Shown here: positions 38,123-47,420 of the stretch, piece after piece
How the letters are laid out: each line of letters begins with the position of its first letter
How positions within the stretch are numbered: position 1 is the stretch's first letter
Assembly: GCF_001025135.1 (NCBI RefSeq)
Contig: NZ_AP012323.1
Location: 992,001 to 1,056,000, forward strand
DNA from: Bifidobacterium bifidum ATCC 29521 = JCM 1255 = DSM 20456
GTDB lineage: Bacteria > Actinomycetota > Actinomycetes > Actinomycetales > Bifidobacteriaceae
Direction of reading: 5' to 3'
DNA length: 64,000 nucleotides
Position numbers and translations under genes: made by a program
Notes under the pieces: model-generated
What the model saw: the letters and a program-made list of their open reading frames with translations, nothing else
Told to the model about the DNA's origin: nothing
Database searches by the model: none

Positions 38123-39567
38123 TGGGTACCCTTGCTGAAGTGCTGAGCAACCCGCTTGGCGTCGTTGAATGGTTCGTGTATCTGCTGGCCGCCGTGTTGT
38201 TCGTCGTCGGCCTGCACATGATGAACTCGCCGAAGACCGCGCGCAAGGGCAACCTGATCTCCGCGGCCGGCATGGTCATGGCGGTGGCTATGGCGTTCAT
38301 CGTGCTGTTCGTCACCGAGATCGGCAACGGCTTCGAGCATCTCGTCGCCGTCGTGCTGCTGATCGTCGGCATCCTCATCGGCACGATCGTCGGCGTGTGG
38401 AGCGCGAAGAAGGTCAAGATGACCGACATGCCGCAGCTCGTCTCCGTGTTCAACACGGTCGGCGGCGGCGCGGCGGCCCTCGTCGCGCTCAACGACATCC
38501 TCACCTCCGAGGAGCTGCCGACGCTGGTCGTGCTGATCACCGCCGGACTTGGCATCATGATCGGTTCCGTCACGTTCACCGGCTCGCTGATCGCCGCCGG
38601 CAAGCTGCAGGGCGTCAAGTTCCTGCGCAAGCTCACCCTCCCCGCGAAGGGCGTGTGGAACATCGGCTTCATTGTGCTCACCGTCGTCTCGTTCGTCATG
38701 CTGTGCGTGCAGCCCGAGCAGCGTCTGCTGTGGTGTGTGCTGACCACGGTGTTCGCGCTGTGCTACGGTCTGGTGTTCGTCATCCCGATCGGCGGCGCTG
38801 ACATGCCCGTCGTCATCTCGGTGCTTAACGCCTGCACTGGCACCGCCGTCGCCATGAGCGGTCTGGCGATCAACAACATCGCGCTGATCGTCGCCGGCGC
38901 ACTCGTCGGCGCGGCCGGGGTCACGCTCTCCCTGGCGATGTCCAAGGCCATGAACCGTCCGCTGATGAGCGTGCTCGCCGGCGGCTTCGGCGGTGGCGCC
39001 TCGGCCGGCGGCGACGCCGACGGCCCCGAGGGCACGATGAAGGAGACCAGCGCCGATGACGTCGCCGTGCAGCTGGTGTACGCCGACAAGGTCATCTTCG
39101 TGCCGGGTTTCGGTCTGGCGCAGGCCCAGGCGCAGCGCGAGCTGGCCGATCTGGGCGACCTGCTCAAAGGTCATGGCATCGAGGTGTCGTACGCGATCCA
39201 CCCGGTCGCGGGACGTATGCCCGGTCACATGAACGTGCTGCTCGCCGAGGCCAACGTGCCGTACGAGGAGCTGATCGACCTCGACGATATCAACCCGCAG
39301 TTCCCGTCCGCCAACGTGGCCCTGGTCGTCGGCGCCAACGACGTGACCAACCCGGCCGCGCGTCGCCCCGGCACCCCGGTCTCCGGCATGCCGATTCTCG
39401 ACGTCGACAAGGCGCAGAACGTGGTCGTCATGAAGCGCGGTCGCGGCAAGGGCTATGCCGGCATCGAGAACGAGCTGTACTTCGAGCCCAACACGCAGAT
39501 GCTGTTCGGCGACGCCAAGGCCGGCCTGCAGTCCGTCATCGCCGCCGTGAAGGAGCTCATCTCGTAA
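38122..39567 (+). CDS. pntB: NAD(P) transhydrogenase beta subunit
   Basis: Membrane domain II (about nine helices in residues 1-290) and the C-terminal NADP(H)-binding domain III of the pump. Domain III has VIFVPGFGLAQAQAQRELAD, YAIHPVAGRMPGHMNVLLAE and VVGANDVTNPAARRPGTPVS, then KRGRGKGYAGIEN. The start overlaps the pntAB stop (TAATG). The complex uses the proton gradient to make NADPH from NADH, probably feeding biosynthesis such as GltBD. A strong terminator follows. Confidence 0.96.
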   Translation: MGTLAEVLSNPLGVVEWFVYLLAAVLFVVGLHMMNSPKTARKGNLISAAGMVMAVAMAFIVLFVTEIGNGFEHLVAVVLLIVGILIGTIVGVWSAKKVKMTDMPQLVSVFNTVGGGAAALVALNDILTSEELPTLVVLITAGLGIMIGSVTFTGSLIAAGKLQGVKFLRKLTLPAKGVWNIGFIVLTVVSFVMLCVQPEQRLLWCVLTTVFALCYGLVFVIPIGGADMPVVISVLNACTGTAVAMSGLAINNIALIVAGALVGAAGVTLSLAMSKAMNRPLMSVLAGGFGGGASAGGDADGPEGTMKETSADDVAVQLVYADKVIFVPGFGLAQAQAQRELADLGDLLKGHGIEVSYAIHPVAGRMPGHMNVLLAEANVPYEELIDLDDINPQFPSANVALVVGANDVTNPAARRPGTPVSGMPILDVDKAQNVVVMKRGRGKGYAGIENELYFEPNTQMLFGDAKAGLQSVIAAVKELIS

Positions 39568-39612
39568 CCGTCACCGCGCCGGCTCACCGGTGCGGACGGA
39601 GCGAAACGATAC

Positions 39613-39652
39613 GGGAGTGGCCCGCTGGATGGATTTCCAGCGGGCCACTCCC
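39613..39652. terminator. Bidirectional terminator between pntB and hydrolase gene
   Basis: A perfect 17-bp stem (39613-39629 with 39636-39652) has a 6-base loop. It lies between convergent genes. Confidence 0.9.
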
Positions 39653-39705
39653 AATTCATATTCAGCTCGACGGAGTGCATGGCGGCTTCGGCCGGGAAGC
39701 TGCCG

Positions 39706-40698
39706 TCAGAGTCCGAACACGCGGGTGACGAAATTCGTCACCGTCTTCCAGTACACCACCGGTGCCGTGCTGGCGCTCATGGAATGACCTGCCGAGGGAA
39801 TCAGCAGTTTCTGCCGGTCGATGCTCGCGCAGGCGTCGAAGTTCTCGTCCAAAGCCCTGGATGGCACGAAATCGTCCGCGCCGCCGTGGATGAACAGCAT
39901 CGGAATCGTGGCATGCTTCAGCTGTTCCACGCACGAGGCTTCCTGGAAACCGTACCCGGCACGCCGCCGCGCGATCGCCCCCATCGTCGTCACGATCGGC
40001 TTGGCGAGGAACTTCGGCAGGTGAAACATCGATCGCGCGCAGTCGATGAACTGCTGGCCGACCGACGCATAGCCGCAATCCTCGACCGCCGCCACGACGT
40101 TCCTGGGCAGGTCCGGCTCGCCGACGGTCATCATGACCGCGGCCGCGCCCATGGACTTGCCCTGCAGCAGGATGCGGGCGTCCGCGTCGCTGTCGATGAT
40201 CAGCGATATCCACCGCATCAGGTCACGGCGGTCCAGCCATCCCATGCCCGCATAGCGGCCTTCGCTGAGCCCGTGGCCGCGCAGCGCCGGAACCAGCACG
40301 GTGAACCCGAGACGGGCGAAACGATGCGCGTACTTCGCCATATCCTGCGGTTGCCCCGAATACCCGTGGCAGCATATCGCATACAGGTGGGGCTTCGCAC
40401 CGGCGCAATCGGGATCGAACAGCCAGCCATGAAGCTGGATGCCGTCCTCCGCCGAGATGACCACCGGCTGCTTGGACTGGTCGAACCAATCCGCCGCCTC
40501 GACCTCTTCGGCCGCGTCGAGCCGGGGTCCCTTGTCCGCGACTTTGCCGTCATCCCTGCCGGATCTGAGCATCGAGTGCTTCGCCTGTGCATTCAGCGCA
40601 TACGAGAACATGAGATTCGCCAGCCCGTAAGTGGCGCCGGCTACCACGGAGGCCGCGATTCCGCCTCCCACTACTATCCGTGATGTGTTACGCGCCAT
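39706..40698 (-). CDS. Membrane-anchored alpha/beta hydrolase
   Basis: A 330-residue serine hydrolase. The N-terminus has one membrane helix (IVVGGGIAASVVAGATYG). The core has CCHGYSGQPQDM (oxyanion region), ALRGHGLSEG, the nucleophile elbow GKSMGAAAVM, the acid in HGGADDFVPS and the histidine in PSAGHSMS. It is similar to FrsA/YqkD-type hydrolases anchored at the cell surface. The substrate is unknown. ATG 40698 has GGGAGG six bases upstream. In-frame starts further up belong to the intergenic region and the rplY promoter. Confidence 0.82.
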   Translation of the reverse strand: MARNTSRIVVGGGIAASVVAGATYGLANLMFSYALNAQAKHSMLRSGRDDGKVADKGPRLDAAEEVEAADWFDQSKQPVVISAEDGIQLHGWLFDPDCAGAKPHLYAICCHGYSGQPQDMAKYAHRFARLGFTVLVPALRGHGLSEGRYAGMGWLDRRDLMRWISLIIDSDADARILLQGKSMGAAAVMMTVGEPDLPRNVVAAVEDCGYASVGQQFIDCARSMFHLPKFLAKPIVTTMGAIARRRAGYGFQEASCVEQLKHATIPMLFIHGGADDFVPSRALDENFDACASIDRQKLLIPSAGHSMSASTAPVVYWKTVTNFVTRVFGL

Positions 40699-40852
40699 TG
40701 CAAACCTCCCAGCCGATTCGGTGCATGTCCCATTGCGTCCATTGTAGGGCCTCGCCGGGGTCGATGACGGCATGACGACGAAACAGCCGGGCGGATCGGG
40801 CGTTCGATTCGTTTGCCGGGATAGACGTTCCATCGAATGTCCCGCGCGGCCG

Positions 40853-40858
40853 TATAAT
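40853..40858 (+). promoter_or_regulatory. Likely rplY promoter, perfect -10 box
   Basis: TATAAT is at 40853-40858 with no good -35 at 17 bp, only TTCCAT at 40828-40833 with a 19-bp spacer. It would give a leader of about 150 bases to rplY. The surrounding 314-bp gap (40699-41012) holds otherwise only the hydrolase promoter region. Confidence 0.5.
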
Positions 40859-41012
40859 TGTTTCTCGTTGCTTTGGCGAGGGCATTCCGATTCGCGAGAA
40901 CGGGTCTGCCGTAATCGACTCGGCGTTGAATACCACCCCTCCTTGGGGAGTTCTGCGGCGCGTCGTGGCGTCAAATAGACAGAACGACAAGTAACACTCA
41001 AGGAGAACCATT

Positions 41013-41639
41013 ATGGCAAACACCATCAAGATCGCCGGTGACATCCGTGACGAATTCGGCAAGGGTGCTGCGCGCCGCATGCGCGTGGCCAAGCTCATCC
41101 CCGCCACCTTGTACGCGGGCGGCGACCAGCCGACGTTCGTGAAGCTCCCGATGAAGGAGACCACGCTGGCCCTGCGCCACACGAACGCGCTGTTCTCGAT
41201 CTCCTTCGGTGGCCAGACCAAGCTGGCCGTCGTCAAGGATGTGCAGCGCAACCCCGTCAAGCGCATCGTTGAACACATCGACTTCTACGAGGTCAAGGCC
41301 GGCGAGAAGATCGACATCGAGGTGCCGGTGTTCGTCGAGGGCACGCCGAAGGGTGCCGCCGTCGCGTTCGTCGACCTGCAGGAGCTCAAGGTCCGCGCCG
41401 ATGTCACCAACCTGCCCGAGCGCATCGTGGTCAACGTTGACGGCCTGACCGACGGCACCAAGGTGCTGCTCAAGGACGTCGTGCTGCCGGAAGGCGCCGA
41501 GCTCGACATGGACGATCCGGAGACCTCCGTCGTCAGCGTCGAGGTGCCTGAGGACACCACCGAGTCCGCTGCTGCCGCTCCGGCCGCTGACGCCGATGCC
41601 GCTGCTGCCGCTCCGGCCGCCGATGCGGACGCCAAGTGA
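41013..41639 (+). CDS. rplY: 50S ribosomal protein L25/general stress protein Ctc
   Basis: Binds 5S rRNA. It has the L25 domain (residues 1-95: GDIRDEFGKGAARRMRVAKL, then IPATLYAGG) and the longer TL5/Ctc-type C-terminal beta domain (ERIVVNVDGLTDGTKVLLKD, then VVLPEGAELDMDDPETSVVS). The tail is a low-complexity Ala/Asp/Pro repeat (AAAPAADADAAAAAPAADAD) of unknown role. The 208 residues are normal for Ctc-type L25. Its own promoter and terminator make it a single unit. Confidence 0.95.
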   Translation: MANTIKIAGDIRDEFGKGAARRMRVAKLIPATLYAGGDQPTFVKLPMKETTLALRHTNALFSISFGGQTKLAVVKDVQRNPVKRIVEHIDFYEVKAGEKIDIEVPVFVEGTPKGAAVAFVDLQELKVRADVTNLPERIVVNVDGLTDGTKVLLKDVVLPEGAELDMDDPETSVVSVEVPEDTTESAAAAPAADADAAAAAPAADADAK

Positions 41640-41694
41640 TCCGTCTCGCACAGCACATCGGATTCCCGCGTGACACACGGGAGTGACGCTTGAG

Positions 41695-41721
41695 AAAAGC
41701 CCACCACAAGCGTGGGCTTTT
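41695..41721 (+). terminator. Terminator after rplY
   Basis: A 10-bp stem AAAAGCCCAC/GTGGGCTTTT with a 7-base loop is followed by more T. Confidence 0.9.
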
Positions 41722-41854
41722 TTCATAATGTGAACGAGCTCACGCCGAATGCGTCATCGGTGTGAGAAAGTATCTCTCAGAGCCGGTGCCAGAAGCGCCG
41801 ACTGCCCCATCTGGCCGCCGTGACGCAAACGGCGACGTTATCAAAGAAGTGGTT

Positions 41855-42982
41855 ATGACAGAAAACAATCATCACGATTCCGCCGCGCTGGACAAGCTCA
41901 CCGAGCCGTTCACCGTGCTGCCGAACGACAATCCCGCATCCGACGCGAAGCGCCAGGAGCTCATCGACAAGCCGGCATTCGGTCAGGTCTTCTCCGACAA
42001 CATGGCCCACATGAGCTGGACCAAGGGCGAGGGCTGGGGCGACCGTCGCATCGAGCCGTACGCGCCGCTGAAGCTGGATCCGGGCGCATCCGTGCTGCAC
42101 TACGCCCAGGAGGTCTTCGAAGGTCTGAAGGCATACCGCCACGCCGACGGCTCCACCTGGCTGTTCCGCCCGGACGCGAACGCCGAGCGTTTCCAGAACT
42201 CCGCCAAGCGCCTGTACCTGCCCGAGCTGTCCGTGGACGACTTCCTCGGCTCCGTGGCGGCCCTCGTCAAGCGCGACGTCAACTGGGTGCCCACCCGCCG
42301 CGAGTACACGCTGTACATGCGTCCGTTCATGTTCGCCTCCGAGCCGTTCCTCGGCGTGCGTGCCCCGCACGAGGTCGACTACTGCGTGATCGCCTCCCCG
42401 TCCGGCCCGTACTTCCCGGGCGGCGTCAAGCCGGTGAGCATCTGGGTGGAAGACAAGTGGTTCCGCACCGGCCCCGGCGGCACCGGCTTCGCCAAGTGCG
42501 GCGGCAACTACGCCGCCTCGCTGCTCGGCGAATACACCGGCATCGACAACGGCTGCGAGCAGGTGTGCTTCGTGGACGCCGCCACCAAGACCTACCTTGA
42601 GGAGCTCGGCGGCATGAACATGATGGTCGTGCACAAGGACGGCCACGTGGAGACCCCGTCCCTGACCGGCAACATCCTGCCGGGCGTGACCCGCCGTTCC
42701 CTGATCCAGCTCATGCAGGATCGCGGCATCGACGTGGTCGAGACGATGATCAAGCTCACCGACCTGCTCGACGACATCAAGTCCGGCGAGGTCACCGAGG
42801 TGTTCGCCTGCGGTACCGCCGCCATCATCACCCCGATCGGCCGCTTCAAGTCCAAGGAGTTCGACGTGACCGTGGCCAACGGCGAATCCGGCAAGCTCAC
42901 GATCGACCTGCGCGACCAGCTGCTCGGCATCCAGCTCGGCGAGGTCGAAGACCCGCACAACTGGATGTGGAAGGTCTGCTGA
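41855..42982 (+). CDS. ilvE: Branched-chain amino acid aminotransferase
   Basis: PLP fold-type IV transaminase for Leu, Ile and Val, 375 residues. It has AQEVFEGLKAYRHADGS, YMRPFMFASEPFLGV, the PLP lysine in GFAKCGGNYAASLLGE and EVFACGTAAIITPIGRF. ATG 41855 (TENNHHDSAAL) is preferred. An upstream in-frame GTG at 41762 would add 31 residues with no family support. The gene stands alone with a terminator. Confidence 0.93.
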   Translation: MTENNHHDSAALDKLTEPFTVLPNDNPASDAKRQELIDKPAFGQVFSDNMAHMSWTKGEGWGDRRIEPYAPLKLDPGASVLHYAQEVFEGLKAYRHADGSTWLFRPDANAERFQNSAKRLYLPELSVDDFLGSVAALVKRDVNWVPTRREYTLYMRPFMFASEPFLGVRAPHEVDYCVIASPSGPYFPGGVKPVSIWVEDKWFRTGPGGTGFAKCGGNYAASLLGEYTGIDNGCEQVCFVDAATKTYLEELGGMNMMVVHKDGHVETPSLTGNILPGVTRRSLIQLMQDRGIDVVETMIKLTDLLDDIKSGEVTEVFACGTAAIITPIGRFKSKEFDVTVANGESGKLTIDLRDQLLGIQLGEVEDPHNWMWKVC

Positions 42983-43002
42983 GCGCAGTCCAGTTCTACG
43001 TG

Positions 43003-43041
43003 AAGCCCCGCCCATCGGCTCGATCGAGCCCGGCGGGGCTT
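43003..43041 (+). terminator. Terminator after ilvE
   Basis: A 10-bp stem AAGCCCCGCC/GGCGGGGCTT, with a 19-base loop that can fold again (CGATCG), is followed by TTCG. Confidence 0.8.
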
Positions 43042-43056
43042 TTCGTATAGAACCCG

Positions 43057-43101
43057 CTCCCGCTGGCGGGAGCTGTCGAGCGTAGCGAGACTGAGGGTGG
43101 T
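43057..43101 (+). repeat. REP-like palindromic element
   Basis: CTCCCGCTGGCGGGAG (43057-43072), a second small palindrome GTCGAGCGTAGCGAGAC, and the end CTGAGGGTGGT (43091-43101). The layout matches the elements at 5348-5404 (inverted) and 47424-47469. It ends within about 12 bp of the truncated phosphoesterase remnant. Confidence 0.8.
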
Positions 43102-43112
43102 TTTTATATGCC

Positions 43113-43457
43113 CATAAGGATTGCCTGCGGCAGCTGCGTTGCCGTCATCTGCACGCGGCCATCGGCAACCATGATGACTGGTGGATGGACAACAAGCCGG
43201 CGCTGAACCTGTTCGAGAGCATCGAACCGAACGGCACCGTTGAACTGGAAGGACTTGGAACGGTCAACCTGTCGCACTTCCCATATCGCGAAGACCTCGC
43301 GTACGGATGGCCCGATGACGCGGTCCGATTCCACGATCAGGCGCTGCCGTTCGACGGACGCAAGCTGCTGTACGGTCACACGCATCAGCTGTCTGCCGCG
43401 GGTGCGCGGCCGGAATCGCTCAACGTCAATTCTGCGCGGACTGCCGGGCTCCGGTAA
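43113..43457 (+). pseudogene. Calcineurin-like phosphoesterase, 5'-truncated remnant
   Basis: Starts abruptly after the REP-like element with an in-frame segment reading KDCLRQLRCRHLHAAIGNHD. GNHDDWW is the metallophosphoesterase metal-binding motif, and VNLSHFPYRED then LLYGHTHQ are the later metal-ligand motifs. The first part of the domain, with its DxH motif, is missing. At about 43429 the family sequence (ESLNVN) ends, and a new frame begins with a P-loop kinase, so the 3' end is also disturbed. An ATG at 43185 could start a short peptide, but it would lack the GNHD motif and is not a credible gene. The missing N-terminus and shifted junction indicate decay. Confidence 0.75.
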
Positions 43458-44069
43458 GTCGACATGGGCGCAGAACTGGGTGTCCGACCCCGCCAACACG
43501 TGGCCGCATTGCGTGATCTCGCTCGACGCCGGCTGGGATGTGGTCGCCGACGCGCAGCATGCGAACCCGGAGTATGCGAATGAGCTGGCGCGGCTCGCCA
43601 CACGGCACGGGGCAATCTGGCGGACGGAGGATTTCGACGTGCCCCTGGACGAGCTGCTGCGCCGCAACGAGGCCCGGCCGCGCGCCGACCATGTGCCGGA
43701 GGAGTACATCCGCTCGTCGTGGAAGCGGTTCCACCACGTGATGTTCCGCCCGCTCAATCCCGAAGACCCGAACGGCAACCTGCTTAAACGCATGATCGCC
43801 GACCCGTACGTCCGGGTCACACCGGTGCGCGGCGAGAGCGACGTATTCGCCTGCAATTTCACTCGAGAGGCGTTCCTCGAAGGACGTTGGAACACGCGCA
43901 CGATCAACGCCCGCGGGCTCTGAAGTATGACACGGTGGTCGCGCACGGCGACACATCCCCGGGATCGTTCCCCGTGCGCGTGGAGCGCAAGGAGAACGGC
44001 ATCGACCTGACCTATGAGCGACAGACGTTCAAGGAACGCGACATCGGATCAAGGTCGGCGAGATCCTGA
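43429..44069 (+). pseudogene. Polynucleotide kinase / RNA ligase remnant
   Basis: Frame one (43429-43923) begins ILRGLPGSGKSTWAQNW, an intact Walker A. It jumps from VISLDA to GWDVVADAQHANPEY and continues FDVPLDELLRRNEARPRADH, then VPEEYIRSSWKRF, as in T4-type polynucleotide kinases. Roughly 35-40 residues between these parts appear lost. It then reads FACNFTREAFLEGRWNTRTI, then NARGL, as in T4 Rnl1-like RNA ligases, and stops. Frame two (about 43921-44069) resumes with FPVRVERKENGID, whose KENG matches the ligase adenylylation motif KxNG, then stops. Together with the phosphoesterase upstream this is a decayed RNA end-healing and sealing locus. The assignment comes from motif recognition only. 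Confidence 0.65.
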
Positions 44070-44160
44070 CCCGGATCGGAGCCGATTCTAGTTTCGGGTA
44101 GCCGGCTTGCGGTAGGCTCATGTACGGCCGGATGGTTGTGATGTTGGCGAGGAGTGGCAC

Positions 44161-44919
44161 GTGGAGGAACTGGCACTGGAAAGCAATGCCTTTTTCATGG
44201 GCATCGAATATCTTGCGGTGTTCTGCAGCGGGCTGATGGGCGGTCTATGCGCGGTTCGCAAGAACTATGACCTGTTCGCCATGCTGATCACCGCGTGGCT
44301 GACCGCGTTGGGCGGCGGCATCATCCGTGACGTGATGCTCGGCTCCCTGCCGCCGGTGGGCATCTCCGACCGCGGGTTCGTGCTGACCGCACTGGTGTCG
44401 GGCCTGGCTATCGCCGTGATCCATCCGGAAGTGGACAAGCTCAGATGGTCGATGCTGACCATCGACGCCTTGGCGGTCGGCTTGTTCGCGGTGAACGGCA
44501 CCTCGAAGGCGCTCGATTTGGGAACCTCCGGCATGACGGCGGTGTTCATGGGCATGTTCACCGCGCTGGGCGGCGGTCTGGTCCGGGACATGCTCCTGAA
44601 CGACGTGCCGATGATCATCCGCGACAAGCACCTGTACGCGGTTCCTTCCGCGGTCGGATGCGTGCTCACCGTGTTCGTGTGCAGGGGAGTGCAATGGAAG
44701 ATGCTGGATTTCACGGCCGAGGTGGTGCTCGACTGCGCGATCGTCGTGCTGGTCGTGGTCATGCGTCTGCTGTCGGTCAAGTTCAGCATCATGCTTCCCG
44801 GTGCGGTCAAGCGGCACAACACGTATCTTCCCAGCGAGTCGCGGTATCTGAAACGCCCGGTCATCCATCCCGATGCCCACGATGGCGGCGATGACGACAA
44901 AGACCAGTCTCGGGCTTGA
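44161..44919 (+). CDS. TRIC-family channel-like membrane protein (YicG/UPF0126)
   Basis: A 252-residue membrane protein with about seven helices and two copies of the family motif: TALGGGIIRDVMLG and TALGGGLVRDMLLN, each with the Gly-rich bend and conserved Arg-Asp. This is the bacterial TRIC family, potassium-permeable trimeric channels. The C-terminal 50 residues are cytoplasmic, rich in His/Asp. GTG 44161 is the start. It is transcribed alone, and REP-like DNA follows directly. Confidence 0.82.
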   Translation: MEELALESNAFFMGIEYLAVFCSGLMGGLCAVRKNYDLFAMLITAWLTALGGGIIRDVMLGSLPPVGISDRGFVLTALVSGLAIAVIHPEVDKLRWSMLTIDALAVGLFAVNGTSKALDLGTSGMTAVFMGMFTALGGGLVRDMLLNDVPMIIRDKHLYAVPSAVGCVLTVFVCRGVQWKMLDFTAEVVLDCAIVVLVVVMRLLSVKFSIMLPGAVKRHNTYLPSESRYLKRPVIHPDAHDGGDDDKDQSRA

Positions 44920-44928
44920 CGCTTTCGG

Positions 44929-44977
44929 ACCACCCCCACCCGCTTCGCGGGAGCCCCCGCTGGCGGGTGGGGGTGGC
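44929..44977. repeat. REP-like element, long palindrome
   Basis: 15-bp arms ACCACCCCCACCCGC (44929-44943) and its complement (44963-44977, one mismatch) enclose CCCGCTTCGCGGG and CCCGCTGGCGGG-type inner palindromes. It uses the same building blocks as the other REP-like elements but is closed into one perfect-looking hairpin. It could also act as a terminator for the TRIC-like gene. Confidence 0.75.
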
Positions 44978-44990
44978 CGGCTAACACGAA

Positions 44991-45026
44991 AGAACCCCCG
45001 GGAACCTTGCGGTTCCGCGGGGGTCT
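44991..45026 (-). terminator. Terminator after rpsT
   Basis: A 16-base imperfect stem (44991-45006 with 45011-45026) has a 4-base loop TTGC. On the minus strand it ends in TTCTTTC-type sequence. Confidence 0.8.
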
Positions 45027-45056
45027 TATGCTGTGACGACCGTCAGACGGTCATGC

Positions 45057-45317
45057 TCACATGTTGTTGATGGCGACTGCCATGCCCGACTTGCGGTTGG
45101 CGGCCTGGTTCTTGTGAATCACGCCAGCGCCAGCGGCCTTGTCGAGCTTCTGGGAAGCGACCTTGTAGGCGGCTTCGGCAGCGGCCTTATCGCCGGCGGC
45201 GATGGCCTCACGGGTTGCGCGGATGGCGGTCTTCAGGCTGGACTTGACGGCCACGTTACGCTTGTGCGCCTTCTCATTGGTGAGCACGCGCTTCTTCTGC
45301 GACTTAATGTTTGCCAC
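45057..45317 (-). CDS. rpsT: 30S ribosomal protein S20
   Basis: An 86-residue, Lys/Ala-rich, all-helical 16S rRNA-binding protein: [19 protein letters not shown] at the start and [20 protein letters not shown] at the end. It is divergent from lepA, the order seen across actinobacteria. Confidence 0.96.
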   Translation of the reverse strand: MANIKSQKKRVLTNEKAHKRNVAVKSSLKTAIRATREAIAAGDKAAAEAAYKVASQKLDKAAGAGVIHKNQAANRKSGMAVAINNM

Positions 45318-45525
45318 GTTTTCTCCAAACGACGTTTGCTATAAGGACATACAGGGAGTCATGCTACCACGATGTTCGGATAAAACCGACCCCGTGTTCC
45401 GTGTGTCGTCGGGAAATTGCCGACGGTGACCGGTAAACTTGGTGACTTGCGGCACATGGCGTCACATTTACGATGCCAAAGGCCCGCGACGAACGAGCAC
45501 CACGGACGAAAGGAACCGGATCAGG

Positions 45526-47406
<1,881 letters not shown>

Positions 47407-47407
47407 T

Positions 47408-47413
47408 GGAGGT
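47408..47413 (+). promoter_or_regulatory. Ribosome binding site deciding the hemW start
   Basis: GGAGGT lies 7 bases before ATG 47421. The other candidate ATG at 47406 overlaps the lepA stop and has no such site. This favours 47421, which sits exactly at the edge of a REP-like element. Confidence 0.8.
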
Positions 47414-47420
47414 CTTTGAT

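Noticed and set aside
43185..43457. A 90-residue gene starting at ATG 43185
   Set aside because: The family sequence extends in frame upstream of this ATG, including the GNHD motif, so the ATG is internal to a truncated gene.
44929..44977. Ordinary terminator of the TRIC-like gene
   Set aside because: It may act as one, but its parts match the dispersed REP-like elements, so it is listed as a repeat first.
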